Shown here: piece after piece, positions 1 through 7,779 of the stretch | How positions within the stretch are numbered: position 1 is the first letter of the stretch | Layout of the letters: the number at the start of each line of letters is the position of its first letter | Source of the DNA: an uncultured Pseudomonadota bacterium | GTDB lineage: Bacteria > Pseudomonadota > Gammaproteobacteria > Burkholderiales > SG8-39 | DNA length: 8,645 bases | Reading direction: 5' to 3' | Assembly (NCBI GenBank): GCA_903909415.1 | Contig: CAIVVS010000251.1 | Coordinates: 1 to 8,645, forward strand | Notes under the pieces: generated by a model | Told to the model about the DNA's origin: nothing | Database searches by the model: none | Seen by the model: only the letters and a program-made list of their open reading frames with translations | Position numbers and translations under genes: made by a program

Positions 1-145
1 GCCGGCCGCCGGCCAGCACGGTGACGAGTTCATCGACCATTGCCATCGCCAGCAGCACCGCGCCCAGCACGAAGCTGGACTGGGGGATCCACAGAGGGAT
101 GGCGACCAGGCCGTTGGCCATGTCGTTGAACTCCCAGCTTTCCCA
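1..145 (-). repeat. Diverged direct repeat, copy A (dctQ 3' segment inside the chimera)
   Basis: Positions 1-145 align without gaps to 395-539 (offset 394 bp). By hand I count 18 mismatches in 145, about 88 % identity, mostly at synonymous positions. Similarity stops sharply at 145/539, the Trp codon of the shared Trp-Glu-Ser. The other end of copy A is cut by the window edge, so the true repeat length is unknown. Confidence 0.9.
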
Positions 146-301
146 GAAGGCCGAGAACAGGTTTTTGCCAGGCTGTGTTTGCGTGAAGAAGGCCTGGCCC
201 ACCCAGCCGCAGATGGCCAGGGTCATGGCGATCCAGACGCCGCCTGCCAGCAGCAGCATCATCACCAGCAGCAGGATTCCTCCGACCTCGATCAGGTTCA
301 T
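1..301 (-). CDS. Chimeric TRAP permease: DctM N-terminus joined to DctQ C-terminus (partial, runs off left edge)
   Basis: Reading from the ATG at 301 down to the edge gives 100 residues with no stop. Residues 1-55 start MNLIEVGG, contain one hydrophobic segment (about 8-38) and end GKNLFSAFWES; this matches the usual N-terminus of TRAP large permeases (DctM, 12-TM subunit), where Ser-rich sequence and a hydrophobic LAALPLFIWMG-type stretch normally follow. Here residue 56 onward instead reads WEFNDMANGL and continues to the edge as a near copy of DctQ residues 127-171 in the adjacent gene (three differences in 45: N/R, V/I, V/A). The switch is at Trp53-Glu54-Ser55, shared by both families. 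The gap from the dctQ stop is 31 nt, with no clear Shine-Dalgarno and no upstream in-frame ATG, GTG or TTG before it. It could be a non-functional recombination product, a re-anchored second small subunit, or an assembly mis-join. The chimera itself is read directly from the sequence; the family assignment of the N-terminus is from memory of DctM proteins. Confidence 0.75.
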   Translation of the reverse strand, partial: MNLIEVGGILLLVMMLLLAGGVWIAMTLAICGWVGQAFFTQTQPGKNLFSAFWESWEFNDMANGLVAIPLWIPQSSFVLGAVLLAMAMVDELVTVLAGGR

Positions 302-332
302 GGCCAGGGCGTCATCGCTGGAATCGCACGGG

Positions 333-908
333 TCAGATGTCCTCGCTGAAGTCGCCGCGCGCGTGGCGCTGCTCGACCGCGACCTCGTAGCGCGGCCGGC
401 CTCCCGCCAGTACGGTGACGAGCTCGTCGGCCATCGCCATGGCCAGCAGCACCGCCCCCAGCACGAAGCTGGACTGCGGGATCCAGAGCGGGATGGCGAT
501 GAGGCCGTTGGCCATGTCCCTGAATTCCCAGCTCTCCCACACGAAGCGCGCCGCGGCCCAGGCGAGGAAGCCGCAGAATGCCGTGCCGACGAACAGGCAG
601 GCGATCTCCAGCGGGCGCCGGACCGCCGGCACGAGCTGCTCCGACAGCAAGGTGACGCGCACGAAGTCGCCGCGCTCGAAGGTGTGCGCCATGGACAGGA
701 AGGCGGCCGCCGCGCACATCCAGGATACGATGTCGTCGGAGCCCCCGGTGCGCATGCCCAGCTCGCGCATCACCGACACCGCGATCATGGTCGCGAAGAT
801 GGCGAAAACGAAAAACGCCGCGAGCATGCCCGCGGCGTCGTAGAGGAAGTCGAGCGCCTTGCGCAACGGGTGTCCCGCGGCCTGCCGCCCGGTTCCGTCC
901 CCGCTCAC
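333..908 (-). CDS. dctQ: TRAP transporter small permease subunit (DctQ family)
   Basis: Encodes a 191-residue inner-membrane protein, the usual size for the four-helix small subunit of tripartite ATP-independent periplasmic transporters. It pairs with DctM and accepts substrate delivered by DctP. Hydrophobic segments lie at about 27-47, 59-76, 101-123 and 142-168. Family-like features include the GGSDDIVSW stretch before helix 2, AHTFERGDFVRV in the loop after it, and FVWESWEF...IPLWIPQSSF between helices 3 and 4. The reading frame stays open far upstream into dctP, so the start must be chosen. I take the GTG at 908, whose GTGA overlaps the dctP stop by 4 nt, implying coupled translation. A TTG 15 codons further in is the alternative. 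The dctP-dctQ order and overlap are typical of TRAP operons. The odd point is that its 3' quarter is repeated in the next frame. Confidence 0.88.
   Translation of the reverse strand: MSGDGTGRQAAGHPLRKALDFLYDAAGMLAAFFVFAIFATMIAVSVMRELGMRTGGSDDIVSWMCAAAAFLSMAHTFERGDFVRVTLLSEQLVPAVRRPLEIACLFVGTAFCGFLAWAAARFVWESWEFRDMANGLIAIPLWIPQSSFVLGAVLLAMAMADELVTVLAGGRPRYEVAVEQRHARGDFSEDI
395..539 (-). repeat. Diverged direct repeat, copy B (native dctQ 3' segment)
   Basis: This is the in-place counterpart of the repeat at 1-145 and encodes DctQ residues 124-171, from Trp-Glu-Ser through the last membrane segment to Ala-Gly-Gly-Arg. Sequence just to the right (540 onward, the DctQ N-terminal part) shows no similarity to 146-301. 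Confidence 0.9.
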
Positions 909-1888
909 ATCTTGCGGAATGCGTCGACCACGGCGCGGCCCTCGGCGCCGGCTTTCTTGAGCCAGTCCTCGACCATGACGTCGCCGACCTTCTTCAGGTC
1001 GGCGCGCAGTTGCTGCGAGGGCGGATAGATGGTCATGCCGTTCTTGCGCAGCTGGTCCAGGTACCAGCCGTTCTTTTCCTCGGACACCTTCCAGCCGCGG
1101 ACCTCGGCGTCGGCGGCGGCCTTCTGCACCGCGGCGCGGGTGGCGGCGTCCAGCGCGTCCCAGGCTTTCTGGTTCACGATCACCGCGTTCTTGGGCAGCC
1201 AGGCCTGGGTGTCTGCGAAGAACTTCAGGTGCTCGAAGGTCTTGGAGTCGTAGCCGGTGGAGCCCGAGGTCATGAACGAGTTCACCACGCCGGTGGCCAT
1301 GGCCTGCGGCAGCTCGGCCGCCTGCACCGTGACCGGCTGCGCGCCGACCAGCTCGGCGATTTTCGCGGTCGCCGGGCTGTAGGCGCGCCACTTCAGGCCC
1401 TTGAGGTCGGCCGCGCTGTTGATCTGCTTGTTGGAATACACGCCCTGCGGCGGCCACGGCACCGAGAACAGCAGGCGCATGCCCTGCTTGGCAAGGCGCT
1501 CCTCCAGCGCCTTCTTCGATGCGCGGTAGAGTTTGTTGGACTCGGCATAGCTGGTGGCCAGGAAGGGGATGCCGTCGATCTCGTACATCGCATCCTCGTT
1601 GGCGAAGTTCACCAGCAGGATCTCTCCGGCCTGGGCCTGGCCGCCCTGGACCGCGCGCTTGATCTCCGGCGCCTTGAACAGGGAGGCATTGGCATGCACC
1701 TGGATCTTGAGCTTGCCGGCGCTGGCCTTGTCTACCTCGTCGGCGAACTGCTGGATGTTCTCGGTGTGGAAGTTGGTCGCCGGATAGCCGGTGGGGAGGT
1801 CCCATTTGGCCTGTGCCAGCGCGTTCGTGGACAAAAGCAATGCGATCGCGGACACGGTGAGCGAAAGCAGGGACGGGGCGTGGCGCAT
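905..1888 (-). CDS. dctP: TRAP transporter periplasmic substrate-binding protein (DctP family)
   Basis: Encodes 327 residues. It begins with a clear Sec signal peptide: Met-Arg-His, a hydrophobic core to about residue 20, and likely cleavage after Ala-Leu-Ala (residue 25) or Ala-Gln-Ala (27). The mature part is a DctP fold that captures a carboxylate in the periplasm for the DctQM permease. DLKGLKWRAYSP places Arg168 where family members keep the arginine that salt-bridges the substrate carboxylate. The following QAAELPQAMATGVVNSFMT is also typical. The frame is open 20 codons further upstream, but ATG 1888 is preferred: it starts the signal peptide and has GGAG seven nt upstream (plus-strand 1896-1899). 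The exact substrate cannot be read from the sequence. Pyroglutamate is a candidate because a fused oxoprolinase-like gene lies nearby and some Bordetella DctP proteins bind pyroglutamate (inference). Confidence 0.93.
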   Translation of the reverse strand: MRHAPSLLSLTVSAIALLLSTNALAQAKWDLPTGYPATNFHTENIQQFADEVDKASAGKLKIQVHANASLFKAPEIKRAVQGGQAQAGEILLVNFANEDAMYEIDGIPFLATSYAESNKLYRASKKALEERLAKQGMRLLFSVPWPPQGVYSNKQINSAADLKGLKWRAYSPATAKIAELVGAQPVTVQAAELPQAMATGVVNSFMTSGSTGYDSKTFEHLKFFADTQAWLPKNAVIVNQKAWDALDAATRAAVQKAAADAEVRGWKVSEEKNGWYLDQLRKNGMTIYPPSQQLRADLKKVGDVMVEDWLKKAGAEGRAVVDAFRKM

Positions 1889-1895
1889 GGCGGAA

Positions 1896-1899
1896 CTCC
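1896..1899 (-). promoter_or_regulatory. Shine-Dalgarno of dctP
   Basis: The minus strand reads GGAG, then seven bases, then ATG. This decides the dctP start at 1888 over the longer open frame reaching 1948. Confidence 0.7.
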
Positions 1900-1919
1900 G
1901 TGGAGGGGCGGTGCGGGCT

Positions 1920-1948
1920 ACTTTAGCCGGATTGACCGGCGCGCTCAA
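1920..1948 (-). promoter_or_regulatory. Candidate sigma-70 promoter for dctPQ
   Basis: On the minus strand TTGAGC (1948-1943) and TAAAGT (1925-1920) are separated by exactly 17 bp, each matching four of six consensus positions. Transcription would begin near 1913, giving a leader of about 25 nt before dctP. It lies in the 96-nt gap after the oxidoreductase gene, so the transporter genes may be transcribed separately from the DMT/oxidoreductase pair, or in addition to read-through. Confidence 0.5.
1926..1940. promoter_or_regulatory. Inverted repeat in the promoter spacer (possible operator)
   Basis: GCCGG-N5-CCGGC forms a perfect 5-bp dyad lying entirely in the 17-bp spacer between the candidate -35 and -10 of dctP. 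A regulator bound there would block or remodel RNA polymerase. The arms are short and GC-rich, so chance is not excluded. No T-run follows on either strand, so it does not look like a terminator. Confidence 0.3.
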
Positions 1949-1949
1949 C

Positions 1950-1972
1950 GCATTCCGCGATGGCGCATTCCG
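1950..1972 (-). promoter_or_regulatory. Paired direct repeats upstream of the dctP -35 (possible activator site)
   Basis: The minus strand carries CGGAATGC twice (1972-1965 and 1957-1950), repeating every 15 bp. The second copy ends one base before the candidate -35 hexamer. A tandem pair in this position is a common layout for an activator contacting polymerase. No regulator is encoded in the window. Confidence 0.35.
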
Positions 1973-1984
1973 GCCCGCGGCCGC

Positions 1985-3085
1985 TCAGCCGAGGTGCGCG
2001 ACGACCTCGTCGGCGATGGCGAGCGACGCCGTCAGCCCCGGCGATTCGATGCCGAACAGGTTCACCAGTCCCCGCACGCCATGCGCAGAAGGGCCCTGGA
2101 TCAGGAAATCCGCATTGCCGCCTTCAGGGCCGTGCAGCTTGGGACGGATGCCCGCGTAGCCCGGGGACAGCGCGCCGTCGGGAAGTTCCGGCCAGTAGCG
2201 CCGTATCGCCGCGTAGAAGCCGTCGGCGCGCGCAGGGTCCACCCGGTAGTCGATGGTCTGCACCCATTCCACGTCGGGGCCGAAGCGCGCCTGCCCCGCC
2301 ATGTCCAGCGTCAGGTGGACCCCCAGTCCCGCCGCTTCCGGCACCGGATAGACCAGGCGCGAGAACGGTGACCGACCTGCCAGCGCGTAGTAGTTGCCCT
2401 TGGCGTATCCCTGTGGCGGCAGGCGCATGGCTGGAAAGCCGGCGAGCGCCCGTGCGATCGAATGGGCATGCAGTCCGGCGGCATTCACCACGCTGCCCGC
2501 CAGCAAATCCATCGGGTCGGCGCCGCCCACCTGCAGCAGCACGCCGTTGTCGCGCAGTTCACCGCCCTGCACCGGGGAGCGCAGCGCCAGTACCGCGCCG
2601 TGCGCCTCGGCGTCGCCGAGCAGGGACAACATCAGGGCATGGCTGTCGATGATGCCGGTGGACGGCGAGAGCAGGGCGCGGGTGCATTGCAAGCGTGGCT
2701 CCAGGGCGCGCGCCCCGGCCGGATCCAACCGCGCGAGGTCGGTGACGCCGTTGGCCTGCGCCTGCGCCAGGATCGTGTCCAGCTTCGCGTGCTGGGCTTC
2801 GCCGGTGGCGACGATCAGCTTGCCGCACCGCCTGTGGGGTACACCCCGCTCGGCGCAGTAGCGGTAGAGGACATCGCGCCCGGCCACGCACAGGCGCGCC
2901 TTGGCCGTGCCGGGCGGATAGTAGATGCCGGCGTGGATGACCTCGCTGTTCCTGGCACTGGTGGCGGTGCCGAAGGCGTCCTCGGATTCCAGCACGAGCA
3001 CTTCACGCCCGGCCAGGGCCAGCGCGCGCGCCACCGCGAGGCCGACCACGCCTGCGCCGATCACCGCGCACTCGACCCGTTCCAT
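1985..3085 (-). CDS. FAD-dependent oxidoreductase, L-2-hydroxyglutarate dehydrogenase/LhgO-like
   Basis: Encodes 366 residues, a DAO-type flavoprotein. The N-terminus carries the FAD-binding Rossmann motif G10-A-G12-V-V-G15 after a beta strand, with Glu33 ending the second strand where family members bind the adenosine ribose. [14 protein letters not shown] (46-59), [26 protein letters not shown] and the C-terminal [14 protein letters not shown] are characteristic of the L-2-hydroxyglutarate oxidase/dehydrogenase group, which oxidises 2-hydroxyacids to 2-oxoacids. It is shorter than E. coli LhgO (about 420 residues) and has Glu where LhgO-type proteins often have Gly after Asn-Ser, so the substrate may differ. 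No signal peptide is seen, so it is cytoplasmic or membrane-associated. The start ATG 3085 lies 3 nt after the DMT stop (TGA-AGC-ATG), indicating tight translational coupling. No convincing terminator separates it from dctP. Confidence 0.88.
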   Translation of the reverse strand: MERVECAVIGAGVVGLAVARALALAGREVLVLESEDAFGTATSARNSEVIHAGIYYPPGTAKARLCVAGRDVLYRYCAERGVPHRRCGKLIVATGEAQHAKLDTILAQAQANGVTDLARLDPAGARALEPRLQCTRALLSPSTGIIDSHALMLSLLGDAEAHGAVLALRSPVQGGELRDNGVLLQVGGADPMDLLAGSVVNAAGLHAHSIARALAGFPAMRLPPQGYAKGNYYALAGRSPFSRLVYPVPEAAGLGVHLTLDMAGQARFGPDVEWVQTIDYRVDPARADGFYAAIRRYWPELPDGALSPGYAGIRPKLHGPEGGNADFLIQGPSAHGVRGLVNLFGIESPGLTASLAIADEVVAHLG

Positions 3086-3088
3086 GCT

Positions 3089-3982
3089 TCAGCCTGCCGA
3101 AGGCCTCGCAGCCGGCGCCGGCGTGCCGCTGCGCTGATAGACCAGTACCGCAATGATCACCATGCCCGCGCCCAGCAGCTGCACGGGGCCCAGTCCCTGG
3201 TTGAGCAGAAAATACCCCATCGCCAGGGTCACCACCGGTTCCAGGTTGAGGAACATCGCGGCGCGCATCGGTCCCAGCGCGGCGACGCTCGCGAACATGC
3301 CGATGACCGCGAAGCAATAGAACGCGGCATTGGTGGCCATCGCGGTCCAGCCCTGCGCGTCGGTCGGGTAGCTCGCCTCGCCGGTGGCCAGCACCAGCGC
3401 GAGGTAGGTGAGCGCGCCCGCGACCAGCATGTGCAGGGTGCGCGGCCGGGCCTCGCCGCCGCGGAACAGCTTGCCGGTCACCACCAGGATGGCGGCGAAG
3501 GCGAGCGCGGACAGCGCGGCCAGGCCTGCACCCACCATGTCCGTGGTGCCGGCCCCGAGGTCCAGGGTCAGGCCGATGCCGGCGAACGCCAGGAACACCG
3601 AACCCACGGTGCGCACCGTCGGCCGTTCGTCGCCCGAGATCCAGCCCCAGATGCCGGCGAGAAGCGGGAAGGTGTAGAAAATCAGGATGGCGATCGCCAC
3701 CGGCACGCGCGCGAAGGCCATGTACAGGACCCAGGCCTGCACGGCATGCGCCGCGCCGAGCATCCACGCGACATGGCGCTGGCGCGGCGGCAGCGCCGAA
3801 GGCATGCGGGTGGCGAGCGCGAACGCCAGGAATACCAGGGCCGCAGCGAACTGGCGCGTCGAGGCGACCGCGAGCGGCGTCGCGCCCGAGTCATAGGCCA
3901 TGCGTGCCATGGAGGAAGTGACCGCGTAGGCGCAGGGCACCGCCATGGCCATGGCCAGTCCGTAGCGCGGCGGCTGGCTCAT
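3089..3982 (-). CDS. DMT superfamily permease with two EamA domains
   Basis: Encodes 297 residues, the usual length of ten-helix drug/metabolite transporters. Hydrophobic segments follow one another almost without loops in two halves (about 8-140 and 148-283), the duplicated EamA architecture. The motif-like LIFYTFPLLAGIWGW ends the first half and MFLNLEPVVTLAMGY sits in the matching place of the second. The half-match P(V/L)xxx...G is typical of the family. Members export or exchange amino acids and other small metabolites; the substrate cannot be told from sequence. It is the first gene of the minus-strand train and is coupled to the flavoprotein. ATG 3982 fits the first membrane helix. The Shine-Dalgarno is weak (a GGGGC stretch just upstream). 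It is divergent from the oxoprolinase-like gene. Confidence 0.9.
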   Translation of the reverse strand: MSQPPRYGLAMAMAVPCAYAVTSSMARMAYDSGATPLAVASTRQFAAALVFLAFALATRMPSALPPRQRHVAWMLGAAHAVQAWVLYMAFARVPVAIAILIFYTFPLLAGIWGWISGDERPTVRTVGSVFLAFAGIGLTLDLGAGTTDMVGAGLAALSALAFAAILVVTGKLFRGGEARPRTLHMLVAGALTYLALVLATGEASYPTDAQGWTAMATNAAFYCFAVIGMFASVAALGPMRAAMFLNLEPVVTLAMGYFLLNQGLGPVQLLGAGMVIIAVLVYQRSGTPAPAARPSAG

Positions 3983-4022
3983 GCCCCGTGCCCTGCCTGC
4001 GGCGCGAAGCCCGCTTTCACCG

Positions 4023-4031
4023 TGCTACCAT
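4023..4031 (+). promoter_or_regulatory. Weak candidate extended -10 for the hyuAB-type gene
   Basis: TGC-TACCAT resembles an extended -10 element (TGn plus four of six hexamer matches). No -35 is evident 16-18 bp upstream. It lies in the 128-nt divergent region (3983-4110), where I find no convincing promoter for the leftward DMT gene. Confidence 0.25.
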
Positions 4032-4070
4032 CGTTTGCTCCATACGGCCCGAACTCTAGCAGATGGCGTG

Positions 4071-4090
4071 GCGCGCCCCGCGCGGCGCGC
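4071..4090. other. GC-only hairpin in the leader of the hyuAB-type gene
   Basis: GCGCGCC (4071-4077) and GGCGCGC (4084-4090) can pair as a perfect 7-bp stem with a 6-nt loop, 20 nt before ATG 4111. If transcription starts near 4038 the hairpin would sit close to the ribosome-binding region. If translation instead starts at ATG 4063 it would be coding. No U-tract follows, so it is not a classical terminator. Confidence 0.4.
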
Positions 4091-4110
4091 ATGTCCCCCA
4101 AAGCACCCCG

Positions 4111-7100
4111 ATGAACCAAGCAACAGCTGGCCGCTGGCAATTCTGGATCGACCGCGGCGGTACGTTCACCGACGTGGTCGCGCGCCATCCCGATGGACGC
4201 CTTCTCACCCACAAGCTGCTGTCGGAGAACCCCGGCCGCTACCGCGATGCCGCCATCGCGGGCATACGCGCGCTGATGGGCGTGCCCGAGGGCCAGCCCA
4301 TTCCGGGTGGGGCGATCGAGGCGGTCAAGATGGGCACCACCGTCGCCACCAATGCGCTGCTGGAGCGCAAGGGCGAGCGCACGCTGCTGGTCACCACGCG
4401 CGGCTTCCGCGACGCGCTGCGCATCGCCTACCAGAACCGCCCGCGCATCTTCGACCGCCACATCGTGCTGCCCGAACTGCTGCATTCGGATGTGGTCGAG
4501 GTGGACGAGCGCATCGGCGCGCACGGCGAAGTCGTCACGCCGCTGGACGAGGCCGCTGCCCGGCGCGACCTGCAGGCCGCGCGCGCCGGGGGCTACGCCT
4601 CGGTCGCGATCGCCTTCATGCATGCCTACCGCTACCCGCAGCACGAGCAGGCTGTGGCGCGTATCGCGCGCGAGGCCGGCTTCACGCAGGTGTCGACATC
4701 CAACGAGGTGAGCCCGCTGCTGAAGCTGGTGCCGCGTGGGGACACCACGGTGGTGGACGCCTACCTCTCGCCCATCCTGCGCCGCTACGTGGACCAGGTC
4801 GCCTCGGAACTGGCGGGCGTGCGCCTGATGTTCATGCAGTCCAACGGCGGGCTGACCGACGCGCGCCGCTTCCAGGGCAAGGACTCCATCCTGTCCGGCC
4901 CGGCAGGCGGCATCGTCGGCGCGGTCCGTTCCTCGCTCGCGGCGGGTTTCGACCGCATGATCGGCTTCGACATGGGCGGCACGTCGACGGACGTGTCGCA
5001 CTTCGCCGGCAGCGCACCCAGCGACATGGAGCGCGCCTTCGACACCCAGGTGGCCGGCGTGCGTATGCGCGCGCCGATGATGAGCATCCACACCGTGGCG
5101 GCCGGTGGCGGATCCATCCTGCATTTCGACGGATCGCGCTACCGCGTAGGCCCCGATTCGGCGGGCGCCAACCCAGGGCCGGCCGCGTACCGTCGCGGCG
5201 GGCCGCTGACGGTGACCGATGCCAACGTGATGCTGGGCAAGGTCCAGCCGCAGTTCTTCCCCTCGGTGTTCGGCCCCGGCGGCGACCAGCCGCTGGACGC
5301 GCAGGTGGTGCGCGAGCGCTTTGCGGCGCTGGCCGAGGAGATCCACGCCGCCACCGGTGACCGCCGCAGCCCGGAATCGGTCGCGGCAGGTTTCGTGCGC
5401 ATCGCCGTGGGCAACATGGCCGAGGCGATCAAGCGCATCTCGGTGCAGCGCGGCCATGACGTCACCGGCTACACGCTGAACTGCTTCGGTGGCGCGGGTG
5501 GCCAGCATGCCTGCCTGGTGGCGGATGCGCTGGGCATGACGCGTGTCTTCGTGCACGGCCTGGCCGGCGTGCTGTCGGCCTACGGCATGGGGCTGGCCGA
5601 CATCGCCGCGATGCGCGAGCAGTCGGTGGAACTGCCGCTGGCCGATGCCTCCGTGCCGCAGGTCGAGCAGGCGCTGGACCGGCTCGCGCAATCCGCACGC
5701 GACGAGGTGCTGGGGCAGGGCGTGCCGGCTGACCGCATCCGGGTCATCCGCCGCGCGCATGTGCGCTACGACGGCACGGATACCGCGCTGGTGGTGGATT
5801 ACGCCGCGCCGCAGGCCATGCAGGGCCAGTTCGAGGACGCCTACCGGATGCGCTTCAGCTTCCTGATGCCGGGCCGCGCGCTGGTGGTCGAGGCGGTGTC
5901 GGTCGAGGCGCTGGGTTTGTCCGAGGCGGGGACGCTGGAACCCGCCGCTGCCGCGGGCGCGGTGGAGCCGCCTGCGCCCGCCGCGCCGCCGGCGGCGCTG
6001 GAACAGGTGCAGATGGTCTGCGACGGAGCGGCGAAGAACACCCCGGTGTACCGCCGCGAGGCCCTGCTGCCGGGCCATCGCGTGGCCGGCCCCGCGATCA
6101 TCGCCGAGGCCAATGCCACCACCGTGGTCGAGCCCGACTGGGAGGCGCGCATGACCGCGCGCGGCCACCTGGTGATGGAGCGGGTGCGCGCGCGCCGCGC
6201 CGAGACCGCGATCGGCACCAGCGTCGACCCGGTAATGCTGGAGATCTTCAACAACCTGTACATGTCCATCGCCGAGCAGATGGGCCTGCGCCTGGCGAAT
6301 ACCGCGCACTCGGTGAACATCAAGGAGCGGCTGGACTTCTCCTGCGCGCTGTTCAACGCGCAGGGCGAGCTGATCGCCAATGCGCCGCACATCCCGGTGC
6401 ACCTGGGCTCGATGGGCGAGTCGATCCGGACCGTGATCCGCGAGAACGCCGGGAAGATGCAGGCGGGCGACGTCTACGTGCTGAACGCGCCCTACAACGG
6501 CGGCACCCACCTGCCCGACATCACCGTGATCACCCCGGTGTTCGATGAGGCTGGGCGCGAGATCCTGTTCTACGTCGGGTCTCGCGGCCACCACGCCGAC
6601 ATCGGCGGCACCAGCCCCGGCTCCATGCCGCCCGACAGCAAGGTGGTCGAGGAAGAGGGCGTGCTGATCAACAACTTCAAGCTGGTCGAGCGCGGGCGCT
6701 TCCGCGAGCAGGAGACGGTGGACCTGCTCACCTCCGGCCGCTACCCGGTGCGGAACGTGGCGCAGAACCTCGCCGACCTGCGCGCGATGATCGCCGCCAA
6801 CGAGAAGGGCGTGCAGGAACTGGCGCGCATGGTGCGGCACTTCGGCCTGGACGTGGTGCACGCCTACATGCGCCACGTGCAGGACAACGCCGAGGAGTCG
6901 GTGCGCCGCGCCATCACCGGCCTGGCCGACGGCAGCTTCCGCTACGAGATGGACAACGGCGGCGTGGTGCAGGTGGCCATCCGCATCGACCGCAAGGCGC
7001 GCGGCGCGGTGGTGGATTTCACCGGCACCTCGGCCCAGCTGCCGAACAACTTCAATGCCCCCTCGGCGGTGTGCATGGCCGCGGTGCTGTACGTGTTCCG

Positions 7101-7779
7101 CTCGCTGGTGGACGACGACATCCCGCTGAATGCCGGGTGCCTCAAGCCGATCGAGGTGATCATCCCCGAGGGCTCGATGCTGCGGCCGCGCTACCCGGCG
7201 GCGGTGGTGGCCGGCAACGTCGAGACCTCGCAGTGCATCACGGGCGCGCTCTACGGCGCCCTCGGGCTGATGGCCAATGCCTGCGGCACCATGAGCAACT
7301 TCACCTTCGGCAACCAGCGCTACCAGTACTACGAGACGGTGGCAGGCGGTTCCGGCGCCGGCCTGGAGCGGCTGGGTGGCGAGCGCGGCTTCGACGGCAC
7401 CGACTGCGTGCAGACCCACATGACCAACTCGCGGCTGACCGACCCGGAGGTGCTGGAATGGCGCTATCCGGTGCGGCTGGAGAGTTTCGCCATCCGGGCC
7501 GGCTCTGGCGGCGCAGGGCGCTGGAAGGGTGGCAACGGCGCGGTGCGCCGGATCCGGTTCCTGGAGCCCATGACGGCCGCCATCCTGTCCGGGCACCGGC
7601 GCATCGCTCCCTTCGGCATGGCAGGCGGCGCACCCGCGCTGCCCGGTCACAACAGCGTGGAGCGGGCCGGGGGCGAGCGTGTCGAGTTGGGCGGTGCCGA
7701 CCGGATCGAGATGGGCGCCGGGGATGTTTTCGTGATCGAGACCCCCGGTGGCGGCGGCTTCGGCACGCCGCCAGCCTGA
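4111..7779 (+). CDS. Fused hydantoinase/5-oxoprolinase (HyuA-HyuB) family protein
   Basis: Encodes 1222 residues, close to eukaryotic 5-oxoprolinase (about 1290). It carries both parts that many bacteria encode separately. HyuA part: N-terminal nucleotide-binding domain with D14-R-G-G-T-F-T-D21 (phosphate-1 type motif of the ASKHA fold), [14 protein letters not shown] (75-88), then D287-M-G-G-T-S-T-D294 (phosphate-2 type), TVAAGGGS (328-335) and FGGAGGQHA (459-467). A C-terminal HyuA domain and an Ala/Pro-rich linker at about 610-630 follow. HyuB part: begins near V705-D-P and contains [12 protein letters not shown] (792-803) and RGHHADIGG (825-833), ending TPGGGGFG. The family hydrolyses 5-oxoproline or hydantoins with ATP, or carboxylates ketones; the substrate here is not determined. 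ATG 4111 is preferred because family proteins begin just before the [13 protein letters not shown] stretch. ATG 4063 would add 16 Arg/Pro-rich residues, and neither start has a good Shine-Dalgarno. All key motifs are intact. It is divergent from the transporter genes. Confidence 0.92.
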   Translation: MNQATAGRWQFWIDRGGTFTDVVARHPDGRLLTHKLLSENPGRYRDAAIAGIRALMGVPEGQPIPGGAIEAVKMGTTVATNALLERKGERTLLVTTRGFRDALRIAYQNRPRIFDRHIVLPELLHSDVVEVDERIGAHGEVVTPLDEAAARRDLQAARAGGYASVAIAFMHAYRYPQHEQAVARIAREAGFTQVSTSNEVSPLLKLVPRGDTTVVDAYLSPILRRYVDQVASELAGVRLMFMQSNGGLTDARRFQGKDSILSGPAGGIVGAVRSSLAAGFDRMIGFDMGGTSTDVSHFAGSAPSDMERAFDTQVAGVRMRAPMMSIHTVAAGGGSILHFDGSRYRVGPDSAGANPGPAAYRRGGPLTVTDANVMLGKVQPQFFPSVFGPGGDQPLDAQVVRERFAALAEEIHAATGDRRSPESVAAGFVRIAVGNMAEAIKRISVQRGHDVTGYTLNCFGGAGGQHACLVADALGMTRVFVHGLAGVLSAYGMGLADIAAMREQSVELPLADASVPQVEQALDRLAQSARDEVLGQGVPADRIRVIRRAHVRYDGTDTALVVDYAAPQAMQGQFEDAYRMRFSFLMPGRALVVEAVSVEALGLSEAGTLEPAAAAGAVEPPAPAAPPAALEQVQMVCDGAAKNTPVYRREALLPGHRVAGPAIIAEANATTVVEPDWEARMTARGHLVMERVRARRAETAIGTSVDPVMLEIFNNLYMSIAEQMGLRLANTAHSVNIKERLDFSCALFNAQGELIANAPHIPVHLGSMGESIRTVIRENAGKMQAGDVYVLNAPYNGGTHLPDITVITPVFDEAGREILFYVGSRGHHADIGGTSPGSMPPDSKVVEEEGVLINNFKLVERGRFREQETVDLLTSGRYPVRNVAQNLADLRAMIAANEKGVQELARMVRHFGLDVVHAYMRHVQDNAEESVRRAITGLADGSFRYEMDNGGVVQVAIRIDRKARGAVVDFTGTSAQLPNNFNAPSAVCMAAVLYVFRSLVDDDIPLNAGCLKPIEVIIPEGSMLRPRYPAAVVAGNVETSQCITGALYGALGLMANACGTMSNFTFGNQRYQYYETVAGGSGAGLERLGGERGFDGTDCVQTHMTNSRLTDPEVLEWRYPVRLESFAIRAGSGGAGRWKGGNGAVRRIRFLEPMTAAILSGHRRIAPFGMAGGAPALPGHNSVERAGGERVELGGADRIEMGAGDVFVIETPGGGGFGTPPA

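Noticed and set aside
333..1805. A single 490-codon minus-strand protein containing DctQ as its C-terminus
   Set aside because: The N-terminal 300 residues are the dctP gene read in the wrong frame. The GTG at 908 overlapping the dctP stop is the natural dctQ start.
21..2371. Long plus-strand frames across the TRAP genes (21-1028 and 1010-2371)
   Set aside because: Compositional shadows of dctQ, dctP and the flavoprotein; no motif, no plausible ribosome-binding site.
2462..4114. A 550-codon plus-strand frame opposite the oxidoreductase and DMT genes
   Set aside because: Gln/His/Arg/Gly-rich translation without any recognisable motif; antisense shadow of two well-supported genes.
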